DNA of 64,000 bases from positions 1,874,471 through 1,938,470 of the forward strand of contig NZ_CP104202.1 in the NCBI RefSeq assembly GCF_025244685.1, in the 5' to 3' direction. The translations under genes were made by a program, and so were the position numbers. This DNA is from Chlorobaculum sp. MV4-Y. GTDB lineage: Bacteria; Bacteroidota; Chlorobiia; Chlorobiales; Chlorobiaceae. The notes under the pieces are model-generated. The model did not search any database, was not told the origin of the DNA, and saw nothing but the letters and a program-made list of their open reading frames with translations. Of the stretch, positions 1 through 9,338 are shown piece by piece. How positions within the stretch are numbered: position 1 is the stretch's first letter; each line of letters opens with the position of its first letter.

Positions 1-435
1 GGTAAAATCGCCCCGGATTTCACGCTTCCCGACAGCGAGGGCAAAATGGTTTCCCTGTCGGAGTTCAAAGGCCGCAAAGTGCTCCTGATCTTTTACCCTG
101 GCGACGATACGCCGGTCTGCACAGCGCAGCTCTGCGACTACCGCAACAACGTCACGGCCTTCACCAGCAGGGGAATCGAGGTGATCGGCATCAGCGGCGA
201 CAGCCCGGAGTCGCACAAGCAGTTTGCCGAAAAGCACGAACTCCCCTTCCTGCTCCTGAGCGACCAGCAGCGCACGGTCGCCAAAGCGTATGACGCACTC
301 GGCTTTCTCGGCATGGCGCAACGCGCCTATGTGCTCATCGACGAACAGGGCACGGTGCTGCTCTCATACAGCGACTTTCTGCCGGTCACCTACCAGCCGA
401 TGAAAGATCTGCTCGCCCGCATCGACGCATCGTAA
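1..435 (+). CDS. Peroxiredoxin, BCP/AhpC-TSA type (5' end cut off)
   Basis: Thiol peroxidase that reduces hydroperoxides in the cytoplasm. The frame is open from the first base, so the true start lies upstream; an internal ATG at 46 is probably not the start. The visible part holds the thioredoxin-fold segment APDFTLPD and the active site PVCTAQLC. The peroxidatic Cys sits in TPVCT, and a second Cys five residues later is the resolving position of atypical two-Cys (BCP) enzymes. The C-terminal part with RAYVLIDEQG is complete and ends at 435. The family is clear, but the subtype rests only on the Cys spacing. Confidence 0.88.
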   Translation, partial: GKIAPDFTLPDSEGKMVSLSEFKGRKVLLIFYPGDDTPVCTAQLCDYRNNVTAFTSRGIEVIGISGDSPESHKQFAEKHELPFLLLSDQQRTVAKAYDALGFLGMAQRAYVLIDEQGTVLLSYSDFLPVTYQPMKDLLARIDAS

Positions 436-527
436 CGATTGATGCGACACGCTGAGGTTGCCCGAATCCAAATCTTTTTTCGTATCTTCGCGGGCAAACT
501 TTTCAGAACAAAATGCAGACCCGAATA

Positions 528-950
528 ATGGAACGTACCCTTACCATACTGAAACCCGATTGCGTGCGCAAGCAGCTTATCGGCGCTGTCACCGACATGA
601 TCGAGCGCGCCGGTTTCCGCATCGTGGCGATGAAGAAAACCCGCCTCACCAAAGAGACCGCCGGCGCATTTTACGCCGTGCACAAGGAGCGCCCCTTCTA
701 CGGCGAGCTGGTCGATTTCATGTCGTCCGGCCCGTGCGTGCCGATGATCCTCGAAAAAGAGAACGCCGTGGCTGACTTCCGCACGCTGATCGGCGCAACC
801 GATCCGGCGCAGGCCGACGAGGGCACCGTCCGCAAGCTCTATGCCGACAGCAAGGGCGAAAACATCATTCACGGCTCCGACTCCGCCGAGAACGCCGCCA
901 TCGAAGGCGCCTTCTTTTTCTCCGCCGAAGAGGTGGTCAGGGTTGACTGA
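528..950 (+). CDS. ndk: Nucleoside diphosphate kinase
   Basis: Transfers the gamma-phosphate of ATP to nucleoside diphosphates through a phospho-histidine. I chose ATG 528 because the protein then begins [11 protein letters not shown], the standard N-terminus, and is 140 residues long, normal for the family. An in-frame ATG at 513 would add five residues. The active-site motif NIIHGSDS with its catalytic His and the substrate-binding KPD near the start are present. The gene stands alone and is followed by a strong hairpin terminator. Confidence 0.96.
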   Translation: MERTLTILKPDCVRKQLIGAVTDMIERAGFRIVAMKKTRLTKETAGAFYAVHKERPFYGELVDFMSSGPCVPMILEKENAVADFRTLIGATDPAQADEGTVRKLYADSKGENIIHGSDSAENAAIEGAFFFSAEEVVRVD

Positions 951-977
951 TTGGAATCAGGAGTGACCGGACTTCAT

Positions 978-1019
978 AAAAAAGAGCGGCCTGAATTCAT
1001 CATCGGGCCGCTCTTTTTT
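978..1019. terminator. Bidirectional Rho-independent terminator
   Basis: A 14-base inverted repeat (978-991 and 1006-1019) has a GC-rich core, AGCGGCC/GGCCGCT. Its arms carry six A and six T, so each strand ends in a T-run. It lies between convergent ndk (plus) and the exporter gene ending at 1050 (minus) and can serve both. Confidence 0.92.
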
Positions 1020-1049
1020 GTTTTACTCACACGCTGCCTTGTCACGACC

Positions 1050-2159
1050 TCAGGGCGCTGATCCATCGCTTCCCGCAGCCGGCCTGCCACCCGAACGCCG
1101 TTCGATCAGCGACTCGCTAAAGGTCTCACCGTAAATGTCCCACACCGTCACGAACAGCGCCGCAATGACCGGGCCAATGATGAATCCGGGCAGGCCAAAC
1201 ATGCCGATGCCGCCGAGTGTGCCGAAAAAGATGAACAGCTCGTGCATGCTGGTGTCGCGCCCGACCAGAATCGGACGGAGGACATTGTCAATCTGGCCGA
1301 CGATGATACTGCAAAAGAGAAAGAGGCCGATCGCCTGCGTATAGTTACCCGACAAGGCCAGGATAATGACTGCCGGAACCCAGATAATGGGCGAACCGAT
1401 AAGTGGCAAAAGCGACAGTGTCGCCATGATCGCTCCCCAGAACACCGCCTGGTTGATGCCAGCCACATAAAAAGCAAAACCGGCCAGAGTCCCCTGAATG
1501 ACGCCAATGATGAGCGAGCCTTTCAGCGAGGCTCTTGTAACCGACACGAAACGGTCAAAAAGGCGCTTCTGATCACTCTCGTTCAAGGGAAGGTAGTACT
1601 TGATGCGCTCCAGAAGCTCGTGACCGTCCCGGAGCAGAAAGAACATGGTGTACCAGAAGATGATAAAAAGCACCAGATCGTAGATCGCCGTCCAGGTGAT
1701 CGCCGAAAAACTGCTGAGAACCGACGAGCCGAGATTGCCGAGAATTTCGGCAGCTTTTTCAAGAATCAGGTCGCTATAGCTCTCGATATCCTTGTAGAAA
1801 GGCAAGCTCGAAAGCATGTGCATGAACCCTTCGGGGTCGCGAAGCTGTTCGCGAATCAGCGGAATGGCCGTGCTGCTCAAAGAAAGGGCCTGCAGAATTA
1901 CCACGGTGAAAACAACTGCCAGCGGCAGGAAAACCATGAGGAAAACGATGAAAATGGTCATCGAGGCGCTCAGGCTCCGATGGCCCTTGAAAAGGGTGAT
2001 AAACCGGCTGAACAGCGGGTAGGCCAGTCCCGTAAAAATACTGGCAAGCAGAATCGTCACCAGAAACTGCCGGATCATCGTCAGAAAGAGCGCGGAAATC
2101 AACAGCGTCGCAACCAGAACGGCGATCTTGTTGAATTGCGGTGTGTTCATCCGTGTCAT
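1050..2159 (-). CDS. AI-2E family transporter (PerM/UPF0118)
   Basis: Polytopic inner-membrane protein of 369 residues, the usual size for the AI-2E exporter/PerM family. Members export small molecules or ions, and the substrate here cannot be read from sequence. An N-terminal pair of hydrophobic helices (about residues 10-45), a soluble middle region and a C-terminal helical block with LLPLIGSPIIWVPA and the glycine-rich FGLPGFIIGPV stretch are typical. A second ATG three codons in (2150) is an alternative start. It is the last gene of the long minus-strand run and ends at the bidirectional terminator. Confidence 0.82.
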   Translation of the reverse strand: MTRMNTPQFNKIAVLVATLLISALFLTMIRQFLVTILLASIFTGLAYPLFSRFITLFKGHRSLSASMTIFIVFLMVFLPLAVVFTVVILQALSLSSTAIPLIREQLRDPEGFMHMLSSLPFYKDIESYSDLILEKAAEILGNLGSSVLSSFSAITWTAIYDLVLFIIFWYTMFFLLRDGHELLERIKYYLPLNESDQKRLFDRFVSVTRASLKGSLIIGVIQGTLAGFAFYVAGINQAVFWGAIMATLSLLPLIGSPIIWVPAVIILALSGNYTQAIGLFLFCSIIVGQIDNVLRPILVGRDTSMHELFIFFGTLGGIGMFGLPGFIIGPVIAALFVTVWDIYGETFSESLIERRSGGRPAAGSDGSAP

Positions 2160-2254
2160 GGCAGTCGGGCAACCTCCATCGTTAGAAAATTTCCCTTCAA
2201 TTTAACCTGCCCGGCGCATCACTGCAAAAAGTGATTTGAGCGCAGCAGTATCGG

Positions 2255-3001
2255 TCAAAGACGCTTTGAGGGATCGGCTTCCGCCAGCAGCCTGGCCCGG
2301 ACAAGGGCAACGGCGAAGATTCCGGCGGTCTCGGCCCGCAGCACCGACTCTCCGAAGGAGACTGGCGTGAAGCCGGCCTCGACAGCATCGGCGACTTCTG
2401 CATCGGTAAAGCCCCCCTCGCCGCCAACGAGGAAGAGTATCTTTTTCCCGGCTGGCTCGAATGCTGGAAAGCCCTTTTCGCTTTCGTGGGCGATCAGACA
2501 CAGATCGTAGCCGTCGAGGCGGAGCGCTTCGCGGAAAGCGAGCGGATGTGAAAGTTCGGGAAGATGAAAGCGACGGCTCTGGCGGGCGGCGGACAGCACA
2601 ATGCCACGCCAGCGTTCAATCTTCCGTTCGATCTTTCCGGAATCGGGCGTCGAAACAGTACGCTTCGTGATCATTGGCACGATGCGGGTGACACCCAGTT
2701 CGGTTGCCTTTTCGAGGAAGAGATCGAAGCGCTGCGGCAGCTTCAGGAGTGACAGGGCCACGGTGACCTGCGTTTCCGGCGGCGGCACCGTACGCGGGTT
2801 GCGGATCGCGCCTTCGATCGAGTGCTTGCCAATGGCTTCGACCACCAGCTCCGCCGTGAAGCCCGAGCCGTCGGTCACAGGCACCACGTCGCCCGGCTGG
2901 CAGCGCAACACACGGGCGAGATGGTGGAACTCTTCGCCGTCGATCACTGCACGAGCATGTTCAAGATCGAGCTGGTGCGGCAAAACGTAAAACAGATCCA
3001 T
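2255..3001 (-). CDS. rsmE: 16S rRNA (uracil-1498-N3)-methyltransferase
   Basis: Methylates U1498 of 16S rRNA using S-adenosylmethionine. The 248-residue protein shows the PUA-like N-terminal part (EEFHHLARVLRCQPGD) and the SPOUT knot motifs, including FLVGGEGGFTDAEV and SFGESVLRAETAG near the C-terminus. The latter is the RsmE signature (LG.RILRTETA). The gene begins six bases after the comF stop, so the two are probably cotranscribed. Confidence 0.93.
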   Translation of the reverse strand: MDLFYVLPHQLDLEHARAVIDGEEFHHLARVLRCQPGDVVPVTDGSGFTAELVVEAIGKHSIEGAIRNPRTVPPPETQVTVALSLLKLPQRFDLFLEKATELGVTRIVPMITKRTVSTPDSGKIERKIERWRGIVLSAARQSRRFHLPELSHPLAFREALRLDGYDLCLIAHESEKGFPAFEPAGKKILFLVGGEGGFTDAEVADAVEAGFTPVSFGESVLRAETAGIFAVALVRARLLAEADPSKRL

Positions 3002-3007
3002 CTCCGG

Positions 3008-3700
3008 CTACTCCTTTTCGGTAAGGGCAACGGTCGCAAAAGCCACCTCGACAGCACCCGCTGCTTTCAGTGCTTCCGCAGCAGCCACCATCGTCGCGCC
3101 GGTCGTAAGCACATCGTCCACCAGCAGCACTCTTTCAGTACAGCGTTCGCGTCCTGGACGAAAAGCTCCCGCCATGTTCTCGCGCCGTGCCTTTATACCA
3201 AGTCCGGTCTGCGTGTCGGTATAGACGCAACGCTCGAGGCTCCGCGTCGAAACGGGCAGAGCGAGCAGACCAGCCATGCCGCGGGCAAGCGCTTCGGCCT
3301 GGTTGTACGTGCGCTCGATGCGCTTGAGATGATGCAGCGGCACCGGCACGATCGCGTCGAACCCGACCGGAGCACTCCCCTGACGGATAAGCTCTCCGAG
3401 CCGCTTGCCGAACAGTTCGCCCAAGGGAAACAATCCGCCATATTTCATGGCATGCATCGCCTCGTGCAGACTTCCGCTGCTGCGGTAAGGGTAGAGGCAC
3501 CATGCCGCGGATGGAACCGCCTTCTCGCCAAAGTGCGCACGCACCGTGCTTTTGAGCGCCGCGCCTCCGGCAAGCACAGACGGAAACGGCTTGAAATCAT
3601 TGAAGCATCCGGCGCAGATGTGCTCCTCGCCCTCACCGAGCGGCTTCTGGCAGAGGGTGCAGACCTCGGGAAAGAGCAGGTGCACCAGCCCCTCAAGCAT
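3008..3700 (-). CDS. comF: ComF family phosphoribosyltransferase-like protein
   Basis: Homologous to ComF of competence systems, with an N-terminal zinc-finger-like Cys cluster (CTLCQ and CAGC) and a C-terminal type I phosphoribosyltransferase fold ending in VLLVDDVLTTGATM, the PRPP-binding loop. I take ATG 3700 as the start (MLEGLVHLLFPEVCTLCQ), 230 residues. A longer frame to 3769 would lie inside the upstream kinase gene. The start overlaps the kinase stop by eight bases. The role in this organism is unknown; natural competence is known in C. tepidum, but the link here is inference. Confidence 0.87.
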   Translation of the reverse strand: MLEGLVHLLFPEVCTLCQKPLGEGEEHICAGCFNDFKPFPSVLAGGAALKSTVRAHFGEKAVPSAAWCLYPYRSSGSLHEAMHAMKYGGLFPLGELFGKRLGELIRQGSAPVGFDAIVPVPLHHLKRIERTYNQAEALARGMAGLLALPVSTRSLERCVYTDTQTGLGIKARRENMAGAFRPGRERCTERVLLVDDVLTTGATMVAAAEALKAAGAVEVAFATVALTEKE

Positions 3701-4703
3701 CGCGATTCGAGGATTGAACGGAGTTGAAACAGAGCGCCGCCGCGCCGTAGATTCCGGCCTTGTTGCCAAGCCGCGCCGGAACGATCTCCAGCCCGTCGTG
3801 CATCGAGGGCAGGGTTGAGCGATGCAGTTGCATCATGGCCGGCTTGAAAATCAGCTCGCCAGCGGCAGCAATACCTCCACCGATCACAAACTTGCGGATA
3901 TCCATCAGGGCGGTGATGTTGGCCAGCCCGACGCCGAGAATGGTGCCAATCCGCTCCCACGTGCGCAGAGCAGCGGCATCACCTTCCTTGGCAGCCTGTT
4001 CGAGATGGCGGGGAGAGAGGCGGGAAAAATCGCGGCTGCACAGTTCATTGAGACGCGGTGAACGCGATGCCCCCATCTCCGGGCTGCACGCCAGCTCGAC
4101 GATGCGTTCCTTGCCGATCAGCCCCTCGATGGTACCCCGAATGCCTGCGTGGACACGCTCACCCTCGAAATCGATGATCATGAAACCAATCTCTCCCGCC
4201 GTACCAGTGGGGCCGCGATAGAGCTTCCGGTCGAGAATGATGCCGCCGCCCACACCAGTACCGAGCGTCACCAGCATGAAGTCGCGGAAAGCGTTGCCGC
4301 CGCCAAAAATCGCTTCACCGTAGGCGGCTGCGTTGGCGTCGTTCTCGATGATGACGGGCGAAAAGAGGCCGTAGGCCTGTTCGAGACGCATCTGCAGCTG
4401 ATCGCGCAGATCGTAACGCCCCCAGCCAGGCAGATTCGGCGGATAGGAGAGCGTGCCCTTCTCGGCATCGACCGCACCCGGAGCGCCAAGGCCGATCCCT
4501 GCAAAAAAGCCGGTGTCAAGCATCTCGGCAGCTCGTTGGTAAATCGCGTCGGCCATGAACGCCAGTTGCCGAACGACGCCCTCAGGGCCGGCGGCGGCAT
4601 CGGTCGGCTGGGTATCCTCGAAGAGAATCCCTTCAGACTCACCGACGACAGCCACCTTGATGTTCGTCCCGCCGAGATCGATGCCAAGCGCCCATGATGG
4701 CAT
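3693..4703 (-). CDS. ROK family sugar kinase (probable glucokinase)
   Basis: ATP-dependent sugar kinase of 336 residues. The N-terminal phosphate-binding segment LGIDLGGTNIKVAVV, the second glycine motif TLGTGVGGGIILD and the catalytic region ENDANAAAYGEA mark a ROK kinase. The usual Cys-rich zinc loop of many ROK proteins (CxCGxxGC) is absent; the corresponding region reads RVHAGIRGTIEGLIG. Glucokinase is the likely role, beside glgA in the same run, but another hexose is possible. Confidence 0.85.
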   Translation of the reverse strand: MPSWALGIDLGGTNIKVAVVGESEGILFEDTQPTDAAAGPEGVVRQLAFMADAIYQRAAEMLDTGFFAGIGLGAPGAVDAEKGTLSYPPNLPGWGRYDLRDQLQMRLEQAYGLFSPVIIENDANAAAYGEAIFGGGNAFRDFMLVTLGTGVGGGIILDRKLYRGPTGTAGEIGFMIIDFEGERVHAGIRGTIEGLIGKERIVELACSPEMGASRSPRLNELCSRDFSRLSPRHLEQAAKEGDAAALRTWERIGTILGVGLANITALMDIRKFVIGGGIAAAGELIFKPAMMQLHRSTLPSMHDGLEIVPARLGNKAGIYGAAALCFNSVQSSNRDA

Positions 4704-4715
4704 ATCCGTAACTGC

Positions 4716-5510
4716 TTATGAATTGAAGGGCTTGAGAAACTTCCGGTTGTACACTCCCGATGCGAAGAAGTCGAGGATTTCAACCACTTCCGGAGTCGGC
4801 GGAAGATCGCGGCGCACGGTTTCGAGCGCCGTGGAGAGCAGCAGGCCCGACTGGAAAATGACGCGGTAGGCGTCCCTGATGTTGCTGAGCTGTTCGGAGG
4901 TGAAACCACGCCGCTTCAGGCCGATGACATTGAGTCCCTCGTACCGGAACGAGGCATGCCCGCCAGCCATGACAAAGGGTGGGACATCAAGCGCCGCACG
5001 GGAGATGCCGCCAACCATCGCGTACCGCCCGATCCTGACGAACTGATGCACCCCGGCCAGACCACCGACCACCACGTAATCGCCAACGTTGCAGTGGCCA
5101 CCAAACTGCACCGAGTTGGCAATCACCACATGGTTGCCGATCACGCAGTCGTGTCCCGCGTGGACGTAAGCCATGATGAGATTGTCGGAACCAACCACGG
5201 TCTTGCCACTGGCCTTGGTGCCGCGGTTCAGGGTCACACACTCGCGGATGACCGTCCGGTCGCCGATGTGAAGATAGGTCTTCTCCCCGGCGTATTTGAG
5301 ATCCTGAGGTGCGGTCGAAAGCACCGCGCCGGTCGAAATCCGGCACTCGTTACCGATGCGCGCCCCGTCGGCGATATGGACATGAGGCCCGATGACCGTG
5401 CCATCGCCGATGACGACATCATCTTCGATCACGGTGTAAGGGCCGACCTCGACACCTTCGCCGAGCACGGCTCCGGAGCCGATGACCGCTGTAGCATGAA
5501 TATTGCTCAT
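4716..5510 (-). CDS. lpxA: UDP-N-acetylglucosamine acyltransferase
   Basis: First enzyme of lipid A synthesis, moving a 3-hydroxyacyl chain from acyl carrier protein to UDP-GlcNAc. The 264 residues show the left-handed beta-helix hexapeptide repeats (IGSGAVLGEGVEVGPY, VVIGDGTVIGPHVHI) and the catalytic region AYVHAGHDCVIGNH with its conserved His. An alpha-helical C-terminal domain (GLKRRGFTSEQL) follows. It sits 12 bases from both neighbours in the minus-strand run and indicates a lipopolysaccharide outer membrane. Confidence 0.96.
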   Translation of the reverse strand: MSNIHATAVIGSGAVLGEGVEVGPYTVIEDDVVIGDGTVIGPHVHIADGARIGNECRISTGAVLSTAPQDLKYAGEKTYLHIGDRTVIRECVTLNRGTKASGKTVVGSDNLIMAYVHAGHDCVIGNHVVIANSVQFGGHCNVGDYVVVGGLAGVHQFVRIGRYAMVGGISRAALDVPPFVMAGGHASFRYEGLNVIGLKRRGFTSEQLSNIRDAYRVIFQSGLLLSTALETVRRDLPPTPEVVEILDFFASGVYNRKFLKPFNS

Positions 5511-5522
5511 TGAAAAAACAAA

Positions 5523-8162
5523 CTATTGCTTGAGTGAATCCAGACGCCTCTGCAATCCGGGAAGCTCCATTTCGAGTTCCTTCATAATGCCATCTGCCTC
5601 GTGAACCTTTCCTGCTGCGCGATAAGCCTGTGCCAGGGCAAAGTACAGTTCGGGATACTGTCCAACGCTGGTACGGGCCGCCAACATTTTAAGATAGTGA
5701 ATATAAGGATATGCTTTTTCGTTTGCACCGCCTGCGGCATACATAGCGGCCACCGATCCGGCAAGCTTCGGCGTAACCGGGTAGCGGCTCAACGGAAAGA
5801 GCCGGGCGTAGCGGTCGAGCACGTCGAGCGCGAGCCGCCCCGATCGCACGGTTTTGCGAGCGCCGGAAGCGCCAGGAACCATCACCGGTGCGTCCGGCGA
5901 AGCGGAGAGCATCAGTGCGAGGCGCGCGAAAAGCGGCGGATAGTTGCCGAGCAGGTTCCGCGAAGTCTCGTCGATGTTGACGGCGAGGTTGCCGGTGTTG
6001 CGATAGCGGTAGACGTTGAACAGATTGCCGTAGAGCGTGCCGGGATCGGCGAAGCTCAGGGCCGATTCGCTTTTCAGTGGCACAACGCGATAAACCAGCC
6101 CGTCGAGACGCAGATTGCGGTCGAGGCCGGTCATTTCGGCGGGATCGACGGTCAGCGCGAAGTAGATCGGGCGCTTGCCGAAATTGTCAACTACGATGGC
6201 GTAAACAGCAATGTCCTGCGGGCGGAGGAATCCCTGGCCCTGATACGTCAGCGCGGGTTTGATCGTCCAGCGCAGCGAGTCGGAGGGCGCGCCCGGCAGG
6301 GCGACGCCGGAACGTTGGGCGTCATCGTAGAGCTTTCGCGCCTCGCGTCCCGCCGGAACAGCCACCTCAACCGAATCGACCGGCACGTAGGAGATGTTGG
6401 CAAGGTCGTCGTCGCGCATTTCGATATTGACCGGTTTGGCACCCCGCGGGCTGTCGTGCTTGAGTTGCAGCAGGTACCAGCCGGTATTGGCCAGACTGAG
6501 ATTGACCACCCGGACATCGGTTCTGATCCGTTCCACCTCCTGCAAATACCAGAGCGGAAAGGTGTCGTTATCGCCGTTGGTAAAGAGGATGGCGTCCTTG
6601 TCGCAACTCTGCAAAATGTTCCACGCCCAGTCCCACGGCACGTAATTGCCAGAGCGGTCGTGCGTGCGGTAGTTGGCCATGAGCATCCGCCCGTCGATCG
6701 AGAGGAGGCCGGAAACCGCCACCGCGATGGCCAGCCAGACGGCGTGCGTTGGCGTCAGTGACTTCAGGCGGCTGGAAATCCAGGCAAAGAGGCGCTCGAT
6801 GCCAATACCAATCCAGAGCGAGAAGGCGAAAAAGCTGCCGACGTAGCTGTAGTCGCGCTCGCGAGGCTGAGGCTCCGGCTGGTTGAGATAGACGACGAGG
6901 ATCACGCCGGTCATCAGAAAGAGCACCGCCACCGGCAACGCCATCTTCCAGTTTTTCCGGAAATGACACCACGCCCCGAACAGTCCCGCGAGGAACGGAA
7001 CTCCCCACAGCTGTCCCCAATCGACCACCGCCCCCTCGACATCGGAGGAGCGACCGATAAACTGCCAGCCGAAATAGCGCAGGTACATGTGATCGAGCTG
7101 ATAGCGCCAGAAGTAGTCCCACTCGCTGGAGTACTTCTGGTAGAAATACTGATAGACCGGTTCGGGCGACCAGCGGCGCGGCCAGAGCGGCCACTCGCCG
7201 TACTGCTCGCGGTTGACGTAGGAGAAAAAGGCCTGAAGCGTCGAGGGGTTATTCTCGTTGATCGGCGGACCGGCATGGGCACGCACAAAAATCAGCAGGT
7301 AAGAGGTGTAGCCGAGGATGAGCAAGAGCACCGAGAGCAAGGCGAGATTCATCAACGGAATGCGTTTCCAGTGGCTGTACCAGATTCCGGAAAGCAACAG
7401 CGCGACAACGGCGAGCAGTCCCCACCAAGAGGTGGTGACGAGCAGCACCGGTATGCCCTTGATGATCAGCTTGTAGATCAGGAAAAACAGCCCGAGACTG
7501 AAAAGCGTCATCAGGCTGAACGATTTCAGATCGACGGTATATTTCTTGAAATAGTAGATCAGCACCAGTGCGAAGAGCGCGAGCAGGCAAAGCAGGTGCA
7601 CGCCGATGGAGAGACCGATCAGGTACATCACGCCAAGCAGCCACCGCTCGCTGCCGGGCATGGGTTCTTCGTCGTACCAGCAAAGCATCATCCAGAAGAT
7701 GGTGGCCGTCAACAGCGACGAAGCCGCCCAGAGACCGGTTTCCGTGGCGTTGAACCAGAAGCTGTCAGAAAAGGCGAGCGCCAGAGCACCCACCGCCGCG
7801 CCTGCGTAAGCAGCGATCTGTTCATGCAAGCTCCAACCGTCCGGCTTCGAGTCGCGATAGAGCGCAATCAACCGGACGATGATCAGGTAGGTCAGCATGA
7901 TGGTCGCCGAGCTGATCAGCGTACTGAAAAAGTTGATGCGCGCGCCGATATCGTGGAAAAACGGAAGCAGCGAAAAGAGGTGACCCACCAAGAGGTAAAG
8001 CGGAGCGCCGGGGGGATGCGGAATACCGAGAGTGCAGGAGGTGGCGATCACCTCGCCGCAGTCCCAGAACGAGAAGGTCGGGGCCATCGTGGAGAGATAG
8101 ACCGCTTCGGCGACAAGAAATATACCGGCGGCGATGATCCGGTTCGCGTTTCTGTGACTCAT
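5523..8162 (-). CDS. DUF2723 family membrane protein (glycosyltransferase-C-like)
   Basis: Large integral membrane protein of 879 residues. The N-terminal third matches the DUF2723 pattern, with APTFSFWDCGEVIATS followed by LGIPHPPGAPLYLLVGH. The acidic residues after the first helix recall GT-C glycosyltransferases and protein O-mannosyltransferases. About ten hydrophobic helices follow to residue 500. The C-terminal 350 residues are soluble and end in a TPR-like helical region (ELYFALAQAYRAAGKVHEADGIM). It lies between lpxA and hemW in the same direction. A role in envelope glycosylation is inference from family and context. Confidence 0.8.
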   Translation of the reverse strand: MSHRNANRIIAAGIFLVAEAVYLSTMAPTFSFWDCGEVIATSCTLGIPHPPGAPLYLLVGHLFSLLPFFHDIGARINFFSTLISSATIMLTYLIIVRLIALYRDSKPDGWSLHEQIAAYAGAAVGALALAFSDSFWFNATETGLWAASSLLTATIFWMMLCWYDEEPMPGSERWLLGVMYLIGLSIGVHLLCLLALFALVLIYYFKKYTVDLKSFSLMTLFSLGLFFLIYKLIIKGIPVLLVTTSWWGLLAVVALLLSGIWYSHWKRIPLMNLALLSVLLLILGYTSYLLIFVRAHAGPPINENNPSTLQAFFSYVNREQYGEWPLWPRRWSPEPVYQYFYQKYSSEWDYFWRYQLDHMYLRYFGWQFIGRSSDVEGAVVDWGQLWGVPFLAGLFGAWCHFRKNWKMALPVAVLFLMTGVILVVYLNQPEPQPRERDYSYVGSFFAFSLWIGIGIERLFAWISSRLKSLTPTHAVWLAIAVAVSGLLSIDGRMLMANYRTHDRSGNYVPWDWAWNILQSCDKDAILFTNGDNDTFPLWYLQEVERIRTDVRVVNLSLANTGWYLLQLKHDSPRGAKPVNIEMRDDDLANISYVPVDSVEVAVPAGREARKLYDDAQRSGVALPGAPSDSLRWTIKPALTYQGQGFLRPQDIAVYAIVVDNFGKRPIYFALTVDPAEMTGLDRNLRLDGLVYRVVPLKSESALSFADPGTLYGNLFNVYRYRNTGNLAVNIDETSRNLLGNYPPLFARLALMLSASPDAPVMVPGASGARKTVRSGRLALDVLDRYARLFPLSRYPVTPKLAGSVAAMYAAGGANEKAYPYIHYLKMLAARTSVGQYPELYFALAQAYRAAGKVHEADGIMKELEMELPGLQRRLDSLKQ

Positions 8163-8201
8163 TCGGGACTGGTTGTTAGACGATTCGTATCAGCCAGGCG
8201 G

Positions 8202-9332
8202 TCACTCCGAAAGCAGTTCGGCGGCAACCAGATCGGCGAAAAGAAAACCCGCTTTGGTGAGCAACACCGCGCCGCTTTCAAGTTCGATCCACCCTTTTTC
8301 CTGTAACCCGGAAAGCACGGCATCGAGATGCTGATGCCCTAATTTATGCCCTTTTCGCAAAAACCCAACAGCGAGCGGTTTGCGGATTCGCAGGGAGAGA
8401 AAAACCTGTTCGTCGAAGCGCTGCGCTTCGGTCAGCGTCTCGCGGAAATCGACCGCTCCGGCGGGATCGGCAAGGTAGCGCGTCAGGCTGCTCACGTTCG
8501 AAAAGCGCGTCTCAATGTCGCCATCGACAAGAAAGCTGTGTGCCGCCGGGCCGAAACCGAGGTACGGCTCGCGCATCCAGCTCGCGAGGTTGTAGCGCGA
8601 GTGGTGCCCTTCGAGCGCGAAGTTGGAAATTTCGTAGTGGCGATACCTCGCGCCGCCAAGCATCGGCGCGGCCATCCGGTACATCGCCGCCTGCGTCTCC
8701 TCGCCGGGCAGGTCGCGGAGGCCTTTGCGCACATCGCGCCACAACCGGGTCTTCTCTTCGAGGGTAAGCATGTAAACCGAAATGTGCTGCGGACGAAGGT
8801 CGAGCGCCGTGCGAAGGTCGCTCTCCCATTCGGCCAAGGCCTCGCCTTCCGCGCCGCAGATCAGGTCAATGCTAACCGACGGAAAGCGTTCGAGCGCTTC
8901 GGCAACCGTGCGGCGGGCGTCGGCAGCCAAATGCACCCGTCTGAGGGCCTGGAGCTTGCGATCTGAAAAGGACTGCACGCCGATGGAGAGGCGGTTGACA
9001 CCGACAGATTTCAGCGCATCAAGCGAGGCGGGCGAAAGATCTTCGGGATTGGCTTCGAGCGTGATTTCGGTTTCAGCGGAGATTCGGGCAAAACCGGAAA
9101 CCTGCGACAGCCAAGCATCGATGAAGGAGGGCGAAACCAGCGACGGTGTGCCGCCACCGAAATGGATCGCCTTGATCGCCTGACCTTCGATCAGCGAGGC
9201 TTTTGAAACCGTCTCCACAGCAAGCGCCTCGAAAAAGCGCTCGGTGAAACCGGGTTTGGTGACAAGAAAAAAATCGCAGTAGGGGCAGCGCTCCCGGCAA
9301 AAGGGAATGTGCACGTAGAGGCAGATCATCAA
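8202..9332 (-). CDS. hemW: HemW-type radical SAM protein (heme chaperone)
   Basis: Radical SAM protein of 376 residues. The cluster motif CRERCPYCDF gives the CX3CX2C iron-sulfur ligands and ends in CDF. HemW-type proteins have Phe where the oxygen-independent coproporphyrinogen oxidase HemN has a fourth Cys. HFGGGTPSL, LEANPEDL and RLSIGVQSF are the usual SAM-binding and family motifs. It therefore more likely handles heme than oxidises coproporphyrinogen. It begins seven bases before gmhB ends, with no overlap. Confidence 0.9.
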   Translation of the reverse strand: MMICLYVHIPFCRERCPYCDFFLVTKPGFTERFFEALAVETVSKASLIEGQAIKAIHFGGGTPSLVSPSFIDAWLSQVSGFARISAETEITLEANPEDLSPASLDALKSVGVNRLSIGVQSFSDRKLQALRRVHLAADARRTVAEALERFPSVSIDLICGAEGEALAEWESDLRTALDLRPQHISVYMLTLEEKTRLWRDVRKGLRDLPGEETQAAMYRMAAPMLGGARYRHYEISNFALEGHHSRYNLASWMREPYLGFGPAAHSFLVDGDIETRFSNVSSLTRYLADPAGAVDFRETLTEAQRFDEQVFLSLRIRKPLAVGFLRKGHKLGHQHLDAVLSGLQEKGWIELESGAVLLTKAGFLFADLVAAELLSE

Positions 9333-9338
9333 TGCACC

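Noticed and set aside
1242-2234. 330-residue open frame on the plus strand
   Set aside because: It is antisense to the AI-2E family gene; the protein is polar and without recognisable domains.
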